Of a stretch of DNA of 64,000 bases, positions 13,457 through 24,270 are shown piece after piece. A program made the translations under genes and the position numbers. The DNA lies in NCBI RefSeq assembly GCF_008831285.2, contig NC_045148.1:5146001-5210000 (forward strand), given 5' to 3'. This DNA comes from Nymphaea colorata. Its lineage: Eukaryota > Streptophyta > Magnoliopsida > Nymphaeales > Nymphaeaceae. Position 1 is the first letter of the stretch, and the number at the start of each line of letters is the position of its first letter. The notes under the pieces were generated by a model. The model was given only the letters and a program-made list of their open reading frames with translations, did no database searches and was not told where the DNA came from.

Positions 13457-13908
13457 AATGCTACAGTGTCCTAAGGCATCTAATGTAAACAACCATCTCC
13501 ATGATTAACAAGTTAAACAAGTTTATTTTCAACCTGAAAATGACATACAGCTGTTTACCTGTTAATTACAAAACACGAAACTAGAACATGCAAAATGCGC
13601 TCCGTCCGTTGCCATTGATAATGTTCAACTGGGGTTTCTCACATGGTTGAGATGGATTACTTTTCACAGTGTAGGGATCAGTACCTAAAATCCACACATC
13701 AAATTGAACGGGTGTCAGTCGGTTTTAGTCCACACCTAACTTTGAAAAAGATAAAATTAGGCCTCAAAAGCCATATCCTCTCTGCTCATATGGACAAAAG
13801 AGTTCTAGTTTTACTTCAACTATCAAAATAGTCATACCGAAGAAATTGAAAACAAACTCCAGAAGGCAGAAACTGATGTCTCACAGATAAACTTTCTAGT
13901 TATGGTCT

Positions 13909-15308
13909 TCAACCATCAGATACTTTATCATGTTTAATCTTCCAGTTATGGCTTGTCCGGGGGGCACAGGCTATGCCTTCATAATAATGAGATTGCAGGT
14001 TTTGATTGTTCCAGTCCTTGACAAATCTCTCGAATAGTTTGTGTGCTTCTTCGGATGATAGATCAGAAAAAAACACTCCTTTTTCTTCCTTCAACCAGCT
14101 TGAGAATTCGTTGTTCTTGGAGTAGTAGTCACCCAGTGAAATCTCTTCAAACTGATTCATGGAAGGAAAAACCATTAGTCAGAGATCAAAAGACAGTGTT
14201 TATTGCATGTCCTCCACAAAAATAGCTCCCAAAGCTATGCAGCGCTCCAGCATGCACACATATAAGCATGCTCTTATGCTTGTTCATAGACCAGTATCAC
14301 TATAAAACATGAGGACCTTATCCTAGTAGTACATATTATGCATCCTCTGCAGATTTCTGACTTGGTATTTGGTAAACACGGTGTGGGAGTAACCCAATTT
14401 GCAATATCATTGCATCCATAAACTTTGATCAGTATATGCCAACCATGTTGTTGCGTATCAGCACGAGTATATCAACCAATGAAAATTGAAAAATAAGTTT
14501 TCTTACTTCAGGAAAGGCATCCATGGAAAAGGACAAGAAAGCAAGTACAAATTTATTTTGTGGAAGGATCGCTGAGAATGGTTTAAGGTTTCAAAACAAG
14601 TTCAAATCCCAGTGAACATTCCCCTCTTTCCTTTTTCCTTGGATAAGCCTCAGGCTGGTAAAGAACCCTTAAGGTCCCTCTTATGGAACAGTACCTCAAT
14701 CTCGACTTGCTACAAGAGAAACCTCCAAGTTTGAACTAACATCTATCAACTTGGTAATTAGGCCTGGGCATCGAGCCGGCCCGGCCCGGTTAAAATAAAA
14801 AAAATTATTTTTAAATATAAAATAATACATAAATATAATTAATCATAATAAAATATGGGCTTCTTGCTTGGCAGGTTCTTCAAAGCTTATATCATAATAT
14901 CATTATAAAAATAAAAAATAATATTAAAAAAACATAGGCTGAATCGGGCAGCGTCGGACCAACCCGGGCCGGCTCGATAAGTTATCAGGCTGGGCCGGGT
15001 ACCATCTTGCCTAGCCCTATTGGTGATGTTCACATGCCTACCAAATGAGTGGAGCCCCTACAGGACCATAGTGCAGCTCCTAGGACACCTCCCACTTTCT
15101 TCGAGAAAGAGGAGAAAACAAGTTGGCCCAAGCATGTTATCTGCAAATTCTAAACATGAATGGAAGAATGTTCTCCTTCCCGTCCATTTCCTATACCTTA
15201 TCATGCCCATGGAAACAATAAGCTTTCTGTTGGTTGTTGAATCCAAACATGTAAAATGTTGTTTTGTCACAGTTTGCTTGATGCAATATATGCATCAGAC
15301 TTGATATA

Positions 15309-15341
<33 letters not shown>

Positions 15342-18322
15342 AAGGACTGCTGTCAGTATCCCATGTTAGAATTTGAAGTTAAAAGACCAAAGCATTTTCA
15401 TTCAGTTAGTTCAAACCTGTTTTGTAATAGATAAGAAATGGGGAAAAAAAAAACTGCAAGTTCATATTTGACAAGAAATGTTTCCAGCAATGCCTTGTTA
15501 TCAGCCTCTACATTCATGTTTAATGAAAAATAACAAAAAAAATGCTTGCATCAATGCCTTCACCATCAGCCTAACAAGGGCTGAACAAAATTGGACATCT
15601 ATCGTACTAAGATATCATATGCTACACTGCCCCAGCAGGCATTCTATATAGATAATGGATATTTGAAGAATTTTTGACCATATCACCTAATGCGTCAGCC
15701 ACCGGCTCACTGGGAAATGGGGATTGCTACAAACCTATGTTGTTGAGGTGTCGTCTAAGTGTATGCCTAGGCGCTACGACACCTGCATCGCTTAAGCCCA
15801 CCACTTAGGTAATACAAGGTGATTGTGCACCTAAGCTCATGCCTAGTCATGCCTAGGTGCAACTAGGCGTGCCTGTGCGCAGTCCATAGAAGTTGAAGAG
15901 ACACTCAGTGACTCAACGGGGTTCATAAAAACTCTTTAATATGGACTAAATAGGCTAGAGACTGGTGTGGTGTACATTTTTAAGTTGTGGAAGCAGAAGG
16001 GATAGTCTTTCACTTTTTCTTCAATGTGGATATGGCTATTTAAGTGAACATTTGAGACTAGGAACTAATTGTATTAAGTTTCTGTTTCTTGTATCTTCAA
16101 TACTATAGTATAATATAAACCATGTAATATTGACTGTTATGGATTGTTTTTATATGATGACTATATCACTATTAGTCATATCATATAACTTAATACTTAA
16201 GAACTAGTAACTTAATATATATCATAGTTGCTTTCCACACTTTTTAACATATATATTAAGTTATATATGACAATCTGAGATTCTGATATAGTATATAATT
16301 GAAATCAATTATATAATATTGAATGTAAGTAATTCATACAGTCATAATTAGTTAAATGGTCGCCTAAGTGTGCTTAGTCGTGCCCAAGCGCTCCGAGGTG
16401 CTAGGCGCAGCCTGTCACCCAGGTTGTGCCTAGTGACTTTGATAACATAGATATAAACAGAGGTAAAAACTTCAATGACAGTAAAGACAACAGTAAAAAT
16501 GTTCAATCATGTCTTCTTACAAAAGGAAATATGTTTAACATTTTGTTATGTAGGGTTTTGCTGCTGTACTAAACCCCCCTATTAGGAGCAATGTATTTTA
16601 ATGAGGTCACATCAATTATGACGTCAACCATTACCCACAGGTCTGTCCCATGGAAATTTATGTTAAGTTTTTCTTCTTCCTATCCTGAATTGGGATGCTT
16701 TCTTTTGTGGCTAGAACCTTTCTTTCACTGGTCCCACCACCCTATTTAGAGCTTCAGTTTTTTCATCCATTGTATTTAAGTAAAAAAATGTCAGTATTAG
16801 AGTGTTTTTGCAGAAAGAGCCTTCAAACATCTAAAACATGAACATACTCTCGTACTTTTTGTTCTTTTGAAATTTCAATGCAAACCAATAATGTCTACAA
16901 GAGATGGAGGGCACATATCTTACAGATGACTTTTGCTCTTTCCTCTTCACCCTCTTCATCTCTGAAAAGAAATTAGTGCAGGTAAGTTTAAGCAAGCTAT
17001 CTTCGAGGGGATACAAGTACAATAACAATATATGCCAAATACTTCTGATGAAGATTTTACATTGCAAAGCAGGTAGGAAAAAAATTGACAGCCCATGTGT
17101 GTGAGTGTATGTGTGCAGGTGTGTGTCTCTGAGAGAGAGAGAGAGGGAGCACCGCACAAACAAGGGATGCAAGTGAGCAGAATGAACTGACAGGAGGATG
17201 CCTAAGCTTCGAGTGCTCTCGTGAATAGCCTAAGTGAGGTTGAGCTCATAGCTATCAGAAGAGCAGATTTGAGTTGTCATGTCAAGAGAAACATAAGGAA
17301 CTTCCACTACGCAATAGGATTTGGAGTATGGAATAGTGAGCCAAGTTCACTGGCTAATCGCCGACTCTAATAGCTTCAGGACATCGAATTTGGGCTCTAT
17401 GACTGTTTGCAAGATAGAGACATCAACATCCATGCTACATCGCGGGAACACTTGTTATTTCCAATTCGTTTGGCCGAGTCAAGCTAAACACTTGTTATTT
17501 CCAATTCGTTTGGCCGAGCCTATATCACGTTTCAACGAGCGCTCCATGAGCCAAATCAAAGGGAACCAACACTGGCTCCTCTCGTTTGTCTTGTCAACTC
17601 AGCAGAATAGCTAATTGAATTACAAGAGTCACATATGACTAAGCAGTAAAGTAGTAGAAATATGGTTTCCATCTAAACGCAGAGTGAAGTTTTAGCAAAT
17701 TTCAATCCCCATTTGTTTCAGCATCAACATTGTCATCATTCAAAGAAGGATCCATGTGACGTTCATACAAGTTGACTCTTTGAATAAAATTGGTTAAGTG
17801 AAACAGAAGGCAAAAATAATAGGAATCTTTGGTTCCACATTAGAGGAAGAAACATTCATGCAGCATAAACAAACGAAGACAAAAGAGAAATTAATACAAG
17901 AACAGAATTTGCAAACAAAACCAACTTCATTGGCTGTCTAGTGCTTTCAAACTACATCATCTCCATGGGACAAACCTATAGAAGGAAAAAGGAACGAAAG
18001 AAAAGCAAGGTAAAGCGAAACGAAAGGATGCGAACTCTTATCGTCGTCTCTGGAAGATCGACGGGATGATTTGTGCCTCCTCTTCTTGCCGTCCTTCTCG
18101 TTACGCTTCGTCTGCTTGTCTCTCGATCGATGCCTCTTTTTTTCACCATCCTCTGGGATACAATCGAAAGAGCGAATCAAAAATTAGAAGGAGGGACCGC
18201 ATAAGAGAACTAGAGAATAAGAGATGGAGGACTTTCGGAGAGGAACGAAGACCTTCGTCAGACGGATGAGAACGCCGCTTCAATCTCTTCCTCCTGTCGG
18301 AATCGCCGTCATTCCTGCCCAT
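13909..18322 (-). CDS. SCI1: Style cell-cycle inhibitor 1-like protein (SCI1 family)
   Basis: SCI1 proteins are small nuclear plant proteins reported to restrain cell proliferation in the pistil. Their biochemical role is not settled. Four exons on the minus strand join in frame to 155 residues: 18322-18253, 18152-18036, 16961-16924 (38 nt) and 14151-13909. The N-terminal half is a Lys/Arg/Ser/Asp-rich, disordered, nuclear-localisation-like segment (GEKKRHRSRDK, KDGKKRRHKSSRRSSRDDD, MKRVKRKEQKSS). The C-terminal 80 residues form the conserved domain, with DYYSKNNEFSSWLKEEKG, FFSDLSSEEAH, YYEGIA and APRTSHNWKIK. The start is the first ATG of exon 1. The acceptors are good (TTTTCAG, TTCCATGAATCAG), but the exon 1 and exon 2 donors (G|GTCTTC, A|GTTCGC) are weak, so those borders are less certain. 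The matching phase across all three junctions supports the model. Intron 3 is 2.8 kb and carries transposon debris. Confidence 0.85.
14759..15020. mobile_element. MITE-like element in SCI1 intron 3
   Basis: An AT-rich core is framed by GC-rich, imperfectly inverted ends: TAGGCCTGGGCATCGAGCC on the left, and on the right GGGCCGGGTACCATCTTGCC followed by TAGCCC, which reads as a similar phrase on the other strand. The ends also carry internal GGCCCGGCCCGG blocks. No coding sequence. The superfamily is not assigned and target-site duplications are not clear. Confidence 0.5.
15308..15343. repeat. (TG)n(AG)n compound microsatellite
   Basis: TG repeats run directly into AG repeats. It lies in SCI1 intron 3. 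Confidence 0.95.
15735..16450. mobile_element. Non-autonomous element with CCTAGGCG-rich ends, in SCI1 intron 3
   Basis: About 716 bp. The left end starts CTATGTTGTTGAGGTG. The right end, read on the other strand, starts CTATGTTATCAAAGTCAC, giving imperfect terminal inverted repeats. Both ends carry several GCCTAGGCG / GTGCCTAG phrases, and the core is AT-rich without coding capacity. This fits a MITE-like or other non-autonomous DNA element. The superfamily is not assigned. Confidence 0.6.
17092..17149. repeat. GT/GA-rich microsatellite in SCI1 intron 2
   Basis: An imperfect TGTGTG tract is followed by GAGAGAGAGAGAG. It explains the low-complexity open frames seen on both strands here. Confidence 0.85.
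17447..17518. repeat. 32-bp direct repeat with 8-bp spacer (SCI1 intron 2)
   Basis: An exact 32-base unit beginning AACACTTGTTATTTCC and ending TTTGGCCGAG occurs at 17447-17478 and 17487-17518. The period is 40 bases. Confidence 0.92.
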
Positions 18323-18329
18323 CTCGATT

Positions 18330-21177
18330 TCCCTTGCCTTCTATTACTGATCCACTCGGGACGCTCAGAAACCTCGTAAGAGCCCCGCCGTAGCTCGCAG
18401 CCTCGCAGGCCTCTCGGTTGAGCCCTTCAGAAGGATCGGATATTTTGGATATCTAAATCAAGTTATGTCCGTTTATCTCTGTTTTGGGTCAATTGGATCG
18501 GAGCATGCGAGAATGTTTTAGTTTGGATTTAGTTTCTACATATGACTATGTCAAATGAGTGCCAGGGCGTTGGTTATATATATACATATATATACATATA
18601 TATATATATATATAAAAACGTCTGTATTCATAATATACATAATTTTAGCATGTTTCATGACTTAATTTGTCCTTTTTTTTATTGCTTTACACAAAGAAAT
18701 AAAAGAACAAAGAGAAGAAAAAAGGAATAAAAAATATTTTGGACATGTATAAAAACGAATGTGGTTGGAGATGTGTGTTGAAGCTGCACCTGTATCAACA
18801 CCAGCACCAAGATCGTATCAACACGGGTGCGGCCTTTTTTTTAAAGAGTACTTGTGACATAGCATATAGATCAAATGATCAAATTGTAAAATAGTTCACA
18901 AAAACCACGCTTGATCAACCCAATCTCTCTCTCTCTCTACAATCATACATAATGTTGTTAGAATGAATGTTCCAAAGTCAGTCTTTGAATCGAATGGGAA
19001 AGCCTAATGATCTAACGAATCGACAATTCCATCGGAATTGGAATTGTTTGTGAACCAAATTAATCTAAAAACATACTTTAATTTTAAAAACACATAAAAT
19101 TTGAAAATGATCAAATATATTATAAAATTGAAAAAAATAAAATAAAAAAATTAAACAAAAGCTTCAACATTCTAATGAAAAAAATTATAAACAAATAAAT
19201 TCATACATTTTGTAGTTTTCTTTTCTCTTTGCTATCAATGAGGCTGAAGAAACTGGATTAATTAGTCTCCCTTTTAAGTATAAAGCCAGTAAAGTTGAGT
19301 TCCTCCATGTGCAACATAGAAGACTTTCATGGTGGTATACTTTTGACTTCTCTTTTCTGGTTTCTCATGGACTTAGGTTGTGCTAGTTAGAACAACAATT
19401 CTTGACAAAATGATCATATGCCTGGATCTGAGGATTTAATTTTCCGGTTATATCATTTGGAAATTCCTAATTGAACATGATCAGAGTCCAATTGCTTTCT
19501 CGAGCTGTTCTAATGTGTGTTTGGTTCTGCCTCTGTTCAATTAAATATTGAAACAATACAATATCTACTGTTTCGTTACTTCCTTTTGTGACCGTAAAAG
19601 GGGATGAGAAAGATGAATTTCAGTTTTACGGCTTCAGTGTTGCAATTGACAGATGCTGATTTAAGTCGTTTCAGCAACATTACTTTTGGGGATTCTGCAC
19701 AATTGAAAGTAGGATCTTGATGCACACCTGAGAATTAATCGTATGCAATTAGCTATAGTTTTTAGCTTCTCCATTGATAATACATTTCCTTGCTAAACTT
19801 ACTTTAGTTTTTTCATGTTTTTGTCTCTTTTGCTGGTGTACCTGGTAAATGAAGAACCAAGACTTTAGAAATACTGTGTGCCGCTGATGTCGCATTGGAC
19901 AAAAATCCATGAGATGGAAGATTGCCATAACTCAATTCAAGGCTCTTAGCATGAGTATTATGAATAGTATATAAATTCGGCCAATAATATATGTATATTT
20001 TATCGTTGTTGTTGTTTACAATTTGTAGATCGGCCCGTGCGGGCATATACGAAGACATGCCGGACATCCTTTTGAGTAGGTAAACACTTTCTTTTGTGGT
20101 GAGAAAATTGTGAGTAAAGAGGAGTTGAACATTCTGTTAGGTCAGTAACCTTACTAATATAATGGTTGTTATCATATGTGTGTGAATCTTGTACTATTAG
20201 CAATGTTTAAGCCTTTAATGAGTTATGAGTTGCTAAGCCACATATTACAGCTCCCAGAATCTCTATTTAGATATGCTGTTCTTGATGATTAGACCTGCTG
20301 TGATATGTATACATGTGTACATACATATGTACATATTGTAAGTCCGAGAGAGTGACAAGAAAATTGTAGAAAATATACTTTTTATAGCTTTTTTCTTTTT
20401 TTACTGAAGATTGAGTTAAACCAATAAAACATGCTGCTATAGACTATTTCAAAGTTCCATTAATAGGTGTGCCAAGGTATAAATTTTAGCAGTAATGCAT
20501 TGGTTAAGAAATAGTTATGAAATGATTGAGATGAAAAGCATGGTGGGTGGATTTCCATTGACTGGTTGATTAAACCTTTGCTATAAGATCCAAGCATAGA
20601 AGGCCTAATGATGAGGCTTCTAAGCAGGATCATATCTTGGTAAGCTAAGGTGGATACCTGTCATGGTGACCAATTGGTAATAAGATGACTAATGTGCTAT
20701 GCCTCATAACACTCTTCTGTAGTCTAAAAACTTGAGGTCAATTAATTCTTAACCTCTTAACACCCCTTTGAAGTCTACAAATTATAGGTATGTGAACTTA
20801 TACCTCTTAACTCTTCTTCGGGGTCTAGAAAGCCCTTAACATTCTTTTGAATCGAGAAGCTGAAAGTGATAGAGTATCATCCCTTAACACTCCATGAAGT
20901 CTAGAGCCAGGGGTGAAGAGTCACTAGCCACAGGTCAGCCTAAAGGAATGCATCTATCAAGAATGACACTAGAGGTCGAAAGTATGATATCATTGCACTG
21001 ATGTAAGTTGTGAATGATGGAAATAACATGACTTTGTGTTAGAAGAGTTTAGGATTTAATTTGAAAGCATAATGCAGTGGATAGATATACCTATCATGTA
21101 CATGATCGCAGAGTTGGTACCTTCTTCTTTAGATTTTAATGCAATTGTGTGCTAGTGCTGATTTTAATGCAATTGTT
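18330..21177. other. SCI1 upstream region and intergenic DNA
   Basis: The first 110 bases are GC-rich and should hold the SCI1 promoter and leader. No TATA box was identified. An (AT)n tract lies near 18,574-18,614. No other gene is supported. The open frames at 19,813-20,203 (-) show no domain. Confidence 0.5.
20703..20905. repeat. Degenerate short-unit repeats (CTTAACACTC...AAGTCTAGA)
   Basis: A phrase resembling CCTCTTAACACTCTT-TG-AGTCTAGA recurs five times at irregular spacing (near 20,705, 20,751, 20,805, 20,832 and 20,880) with many substitutions. No coding capacity. Confidence 0.6.
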
Positions 21178-21603
21178 TAGGACTCACAATTCTTTTGTTC
21201 CCTTCTTCAGTGGAACGTGGTAAGAGTTCGACCTGCATGCCAGAGCACACAAGTGCTCGGGAAAACTCTCACAAGGGTTTTGACGAGTTTCCCCTTACAA
21301 CACTCATCCCTACCCCACCATGACCATGATTTACAGATGCATTGTATAAAACTCAACCCTTCAAGTTTTAAAAATTGTAAATTAAAGAAGGAACTGTAAA
21401 ATGAAGAGACACTTGTGATGAGCATAGTTTTCAAACATGGAGGTGTTGGGGAGAAAAGAAAACGGATACTTCATCTTCTAAAAGACTTAAAATAAAAAAC
21501 TCAAACTCTTACCCATGATTTGGATTAAGCTCCATCAGCTATCTAAATTTCCCAAGCTAAAAGAAGACATGGACATTTCAAATTATTGATTGCTGCATAG
21601 TAC

Positions 21604-21887
21604 ATACACATACATATAAACTGGTTTAACACTTTATTCATTGGCAAAAGCCAAAATAGCATTACTCGTCCCCTAAGAGGAGGAGTTAGGAAGCAAAAGG
21701 AACTAGCCAGGAGAATGTCGCTTCTTCTGCAAAACAAAGAATGACATACACATACATATAAACTGGTTTAACAATTTATTCATTGGTAAAAGCCATAATA
21801 GCATTACTCATCCCCTATGAGGAGGAGTTAGGAAGCAAAAGGAACTAGGCAGGAGAATGTGGCTTCTTCTGCAGAACAAAGAACGCA
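21604..21887. repeat. 142-bp tandem duplication including the SABATH 3' coding end
   Basis: Two units with a 142-base period share CATACACATACATATAAACT, GAGGAGTTAGGAAGCAAAAG and TGCTTCTTCTGCAAAAC-type sequence. The unit next to exon 3 contains the true stop codon and the last codons of the gene. The outer unit is a decayed copy of the same 3' end. Copy 2 (around 46,550-46,660) has only one unit, so this arose in copy 1 after the duplication, or was lost from copy 2. Confidence 0.85.
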
Positions 21888-24156
21888 GATGGCGGAGGTG
21901 AAGGTATGGAAGGAATTAGAGCAGAGAAGTGTTGGTACACTTTGTTCGGGAACCTTTGGAAAAGCTCATCCAAGATGTCGCTGCCAAAATGGTCGCTCAA
22001 CATTTTCTCACAAACTGCCCTCGAGGCAATGCCCATGCTTTGTGCTAGCTGCTCGAGATCAGCTTCAGTCCCTTCATCCCCTCCCCCTTTCAATCCCCAC
22101 CCCTGATTCACATGTTCTGCCACATGGACGGTAAAGTACCCGTTCATCTCTACCACCTCTTTGAACTCCTCGATGCTCGGTGCAAACAATGGCATTTGGA
22201 ACGAATCCAGCTCCTCTTCCTTCACTTTACCCTTCAAATGAAATTTCAAAGCCACAAGTTCATCTCATAACCAGTCGTCAAAGCAAGGAGAACAAGAAAC
22301 ATACATTTTAATGCATTAATTAGCACTTTCATTCGCGACTGCTGTCTTTTTTCTAATTAAAAAATTATTAAAACAAGGGTATTTTCATATTTTTTATTAT
22401 TATTTTAATATTTTTACTGGAAGAGTGGTCTTGAGAATTTGAGTCAAAAGTTGGTGGCCTTTTTATTGAATTTCAAATGTTGGACGCCTATTTGTTATTG
22501 GATCTTTCGTTGAGAGCCTATTTATAATTTTTCCTAAAAAAATAGGTTGCTTCACCTCATTACCGTTTTCTGGTATGACACAACTGAACCAATCATTCAT
22601 CAAAATGGTGCACATTAATTGGTTGGCATTTGTGAATCCTTTTCTTTGAGATTACAAGATTTCTAATTCTTTTCTAAAAAGGAATTATACAAGAATCACA
22701 TAAAACTATGGTCCCAAAACTAGTTACTTGTTCTTATAACTATCGGGCGCATCTCAAACATCATTTTGACAATGTCACACTAACAACATGAGACGTTGAC
22801 CACACGTCGGTCCATTGAGCGAAATAACTTGGGTGATCTACTCTTGACTCATTTCACGATATACGATTATAATGCCTCGAGATTCAATTGTTAGTTCTCT
22901 AGTTTTGAATTTAATTCCTACTTGGTGCCAAATACTTGAGCTTCATAATGAAATGAAACAGCTAGACACAGCCCCACATGGTTTTTTTGGGCATTAAAAA
23001 GAAAATGAAAAAGAAACTTCTCTTAAAACCCCAAGAGGTTATATCTCATTGGGTGGCAAAGTAGTCCACTTTTTTAAGGGGCTTCTATTCAAATCTAGAA
23101 GTAGTCATTGTCTCATCCCACTTCCCAATGTAGTCTTCCTCTCAACCGTAATAGGTCTCGAAGCATGCTGTGGAACATTGAGGGTGGAGTGCACAAGAGG
23201 GCAGTGAAATGAACCACTCACCCTAAATAAAGGGAAAATAAAAAGAAAAAGCTTTCTTGATGTTAGCTAAAACATAGGATTAACTTCGACCATGGCCTTA
23301 GGACTTACCTCCATAACAAATTCTCGAAGAACGGGCTCAACAAAGCTGATCACAATATCATAGCGAGCGGCATCGGGTGCCATGCATTTAGGGCGACACA
23401 AGAATTGAAGAATCAGCAGTCCTCCTGTCACTAGTTCCTCTGCCCTTCCACTTAGAAATGCCATCATGTCCAACCTGAACTGTGCAATATAAGCATTTAG
23501 AATGTCTGGCCCACCACCATAATAGAGTATCCTCCCCTTGTTGGCTACACCATCGGGAGACTTGGAGAGCCAATGCAGCGAGACTGAAGAATTAAAGCAG
23601 TGAATTGATGCTCGGGGAAACAGCCGTGAATAAAATGATCCAGGCACTGCTGCCACACAGTATGTTCGGTCGAAAGGGATGGAATTGATGAGCAAGTTAA
23701 AATCATTCCCGAATTGGTCATTGAAGAACCCCTGGAATTCCACTCCATCCACTTGATCACAGCTTGTTAATTTTTTGAGTTTCAGCAAGATTGCATCAAC
23801 AATAGTTTGCATGGTATAGAATGTGTTAGGTCCAACTGAGCAGCCGAGGTCTGCGATTCGAATTGTGCCCCCTCGAATTGGGACATCAAATTTGTCAACA
23901 ATTGCTTCACGTACCATATCTTTGACAGCCAAAAAGCTGCTTTTCTGCAAGTTGTATGTGAAATTTCAAGCAATATTAATTCTAACACATTTTGAACACA
24001 ATAAATAGTTAATCAGTCCACAAAGAGTTATTAGCTGAATGCAACTTAGAAAAATGAAACTGAATGTCACACATGTGAATGTAGATTAATGAAATTTTTT
24101 GCCTCATATTTGGTCATCAATATTCCCTCAAACATATGGAAAAGATGGCCTTCCAT
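21845..24156 (-). CDS. SABATH-family carboxyl methyltransferase, apparently intact copy
   Basis: SABATH enzymes use S-adenosylmethionine to methylate carboxyl groups of small acids (salicylate, jasmonate, IAA, gibberellins and others). Exon 2 (23944-23309, 212 codons) and exon 3 (22231-21845, 128 codons plus stop) join in phase at GAG|GTAAGT...AAG|GGT. A candidate exon 1 (24156-24073) gives a model of 368 residues, near the family norm. Visible are the SAM-binding ADLGCSVGPNTF (about 59-70), the NDQFGNDFN acidic motif (about 103-111), GSFYSRLFP (130-138), SLHWLS (150-155) and, in exon 3, EEELDSFQMPLFAPS. His precedes the conserved Trp where salicylate methyltransferases usually have Met, so salicylate is less likely as substrate. 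The substrate cannot be called. Exon 1 is the weak part: the usual GG.GE.SYA.NS is poorly matched by FEGILMTKYEAKN and the donor (CAT|GTGTGA) is weak, so the true first exon may differ or be damaged. A CACTA relic and an (AT)n tract lie directly upstream. Confidence 0.85.
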
Positions 24157-24185
24157 GGCATGGCTGCACAAACACACACACACAC

Positions 24186-24189
<4 letters not shown>

Positions 24190-24259
<70 letters not shown>
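24190..24259. repeat. (AT)n microsatellite upstream of SABATH copy 1
   Basis: About 35 AT dinucleotides follow a short (CA)n run. Copy 2 has only a short AT tract at the matching place (about 48,989-49,000). Low-complexity Tyr-Ile open frames on both strands here are artefacts of this repeat. Confidence 0.97.
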
Positions 24260-24270
<11 letters not shown>

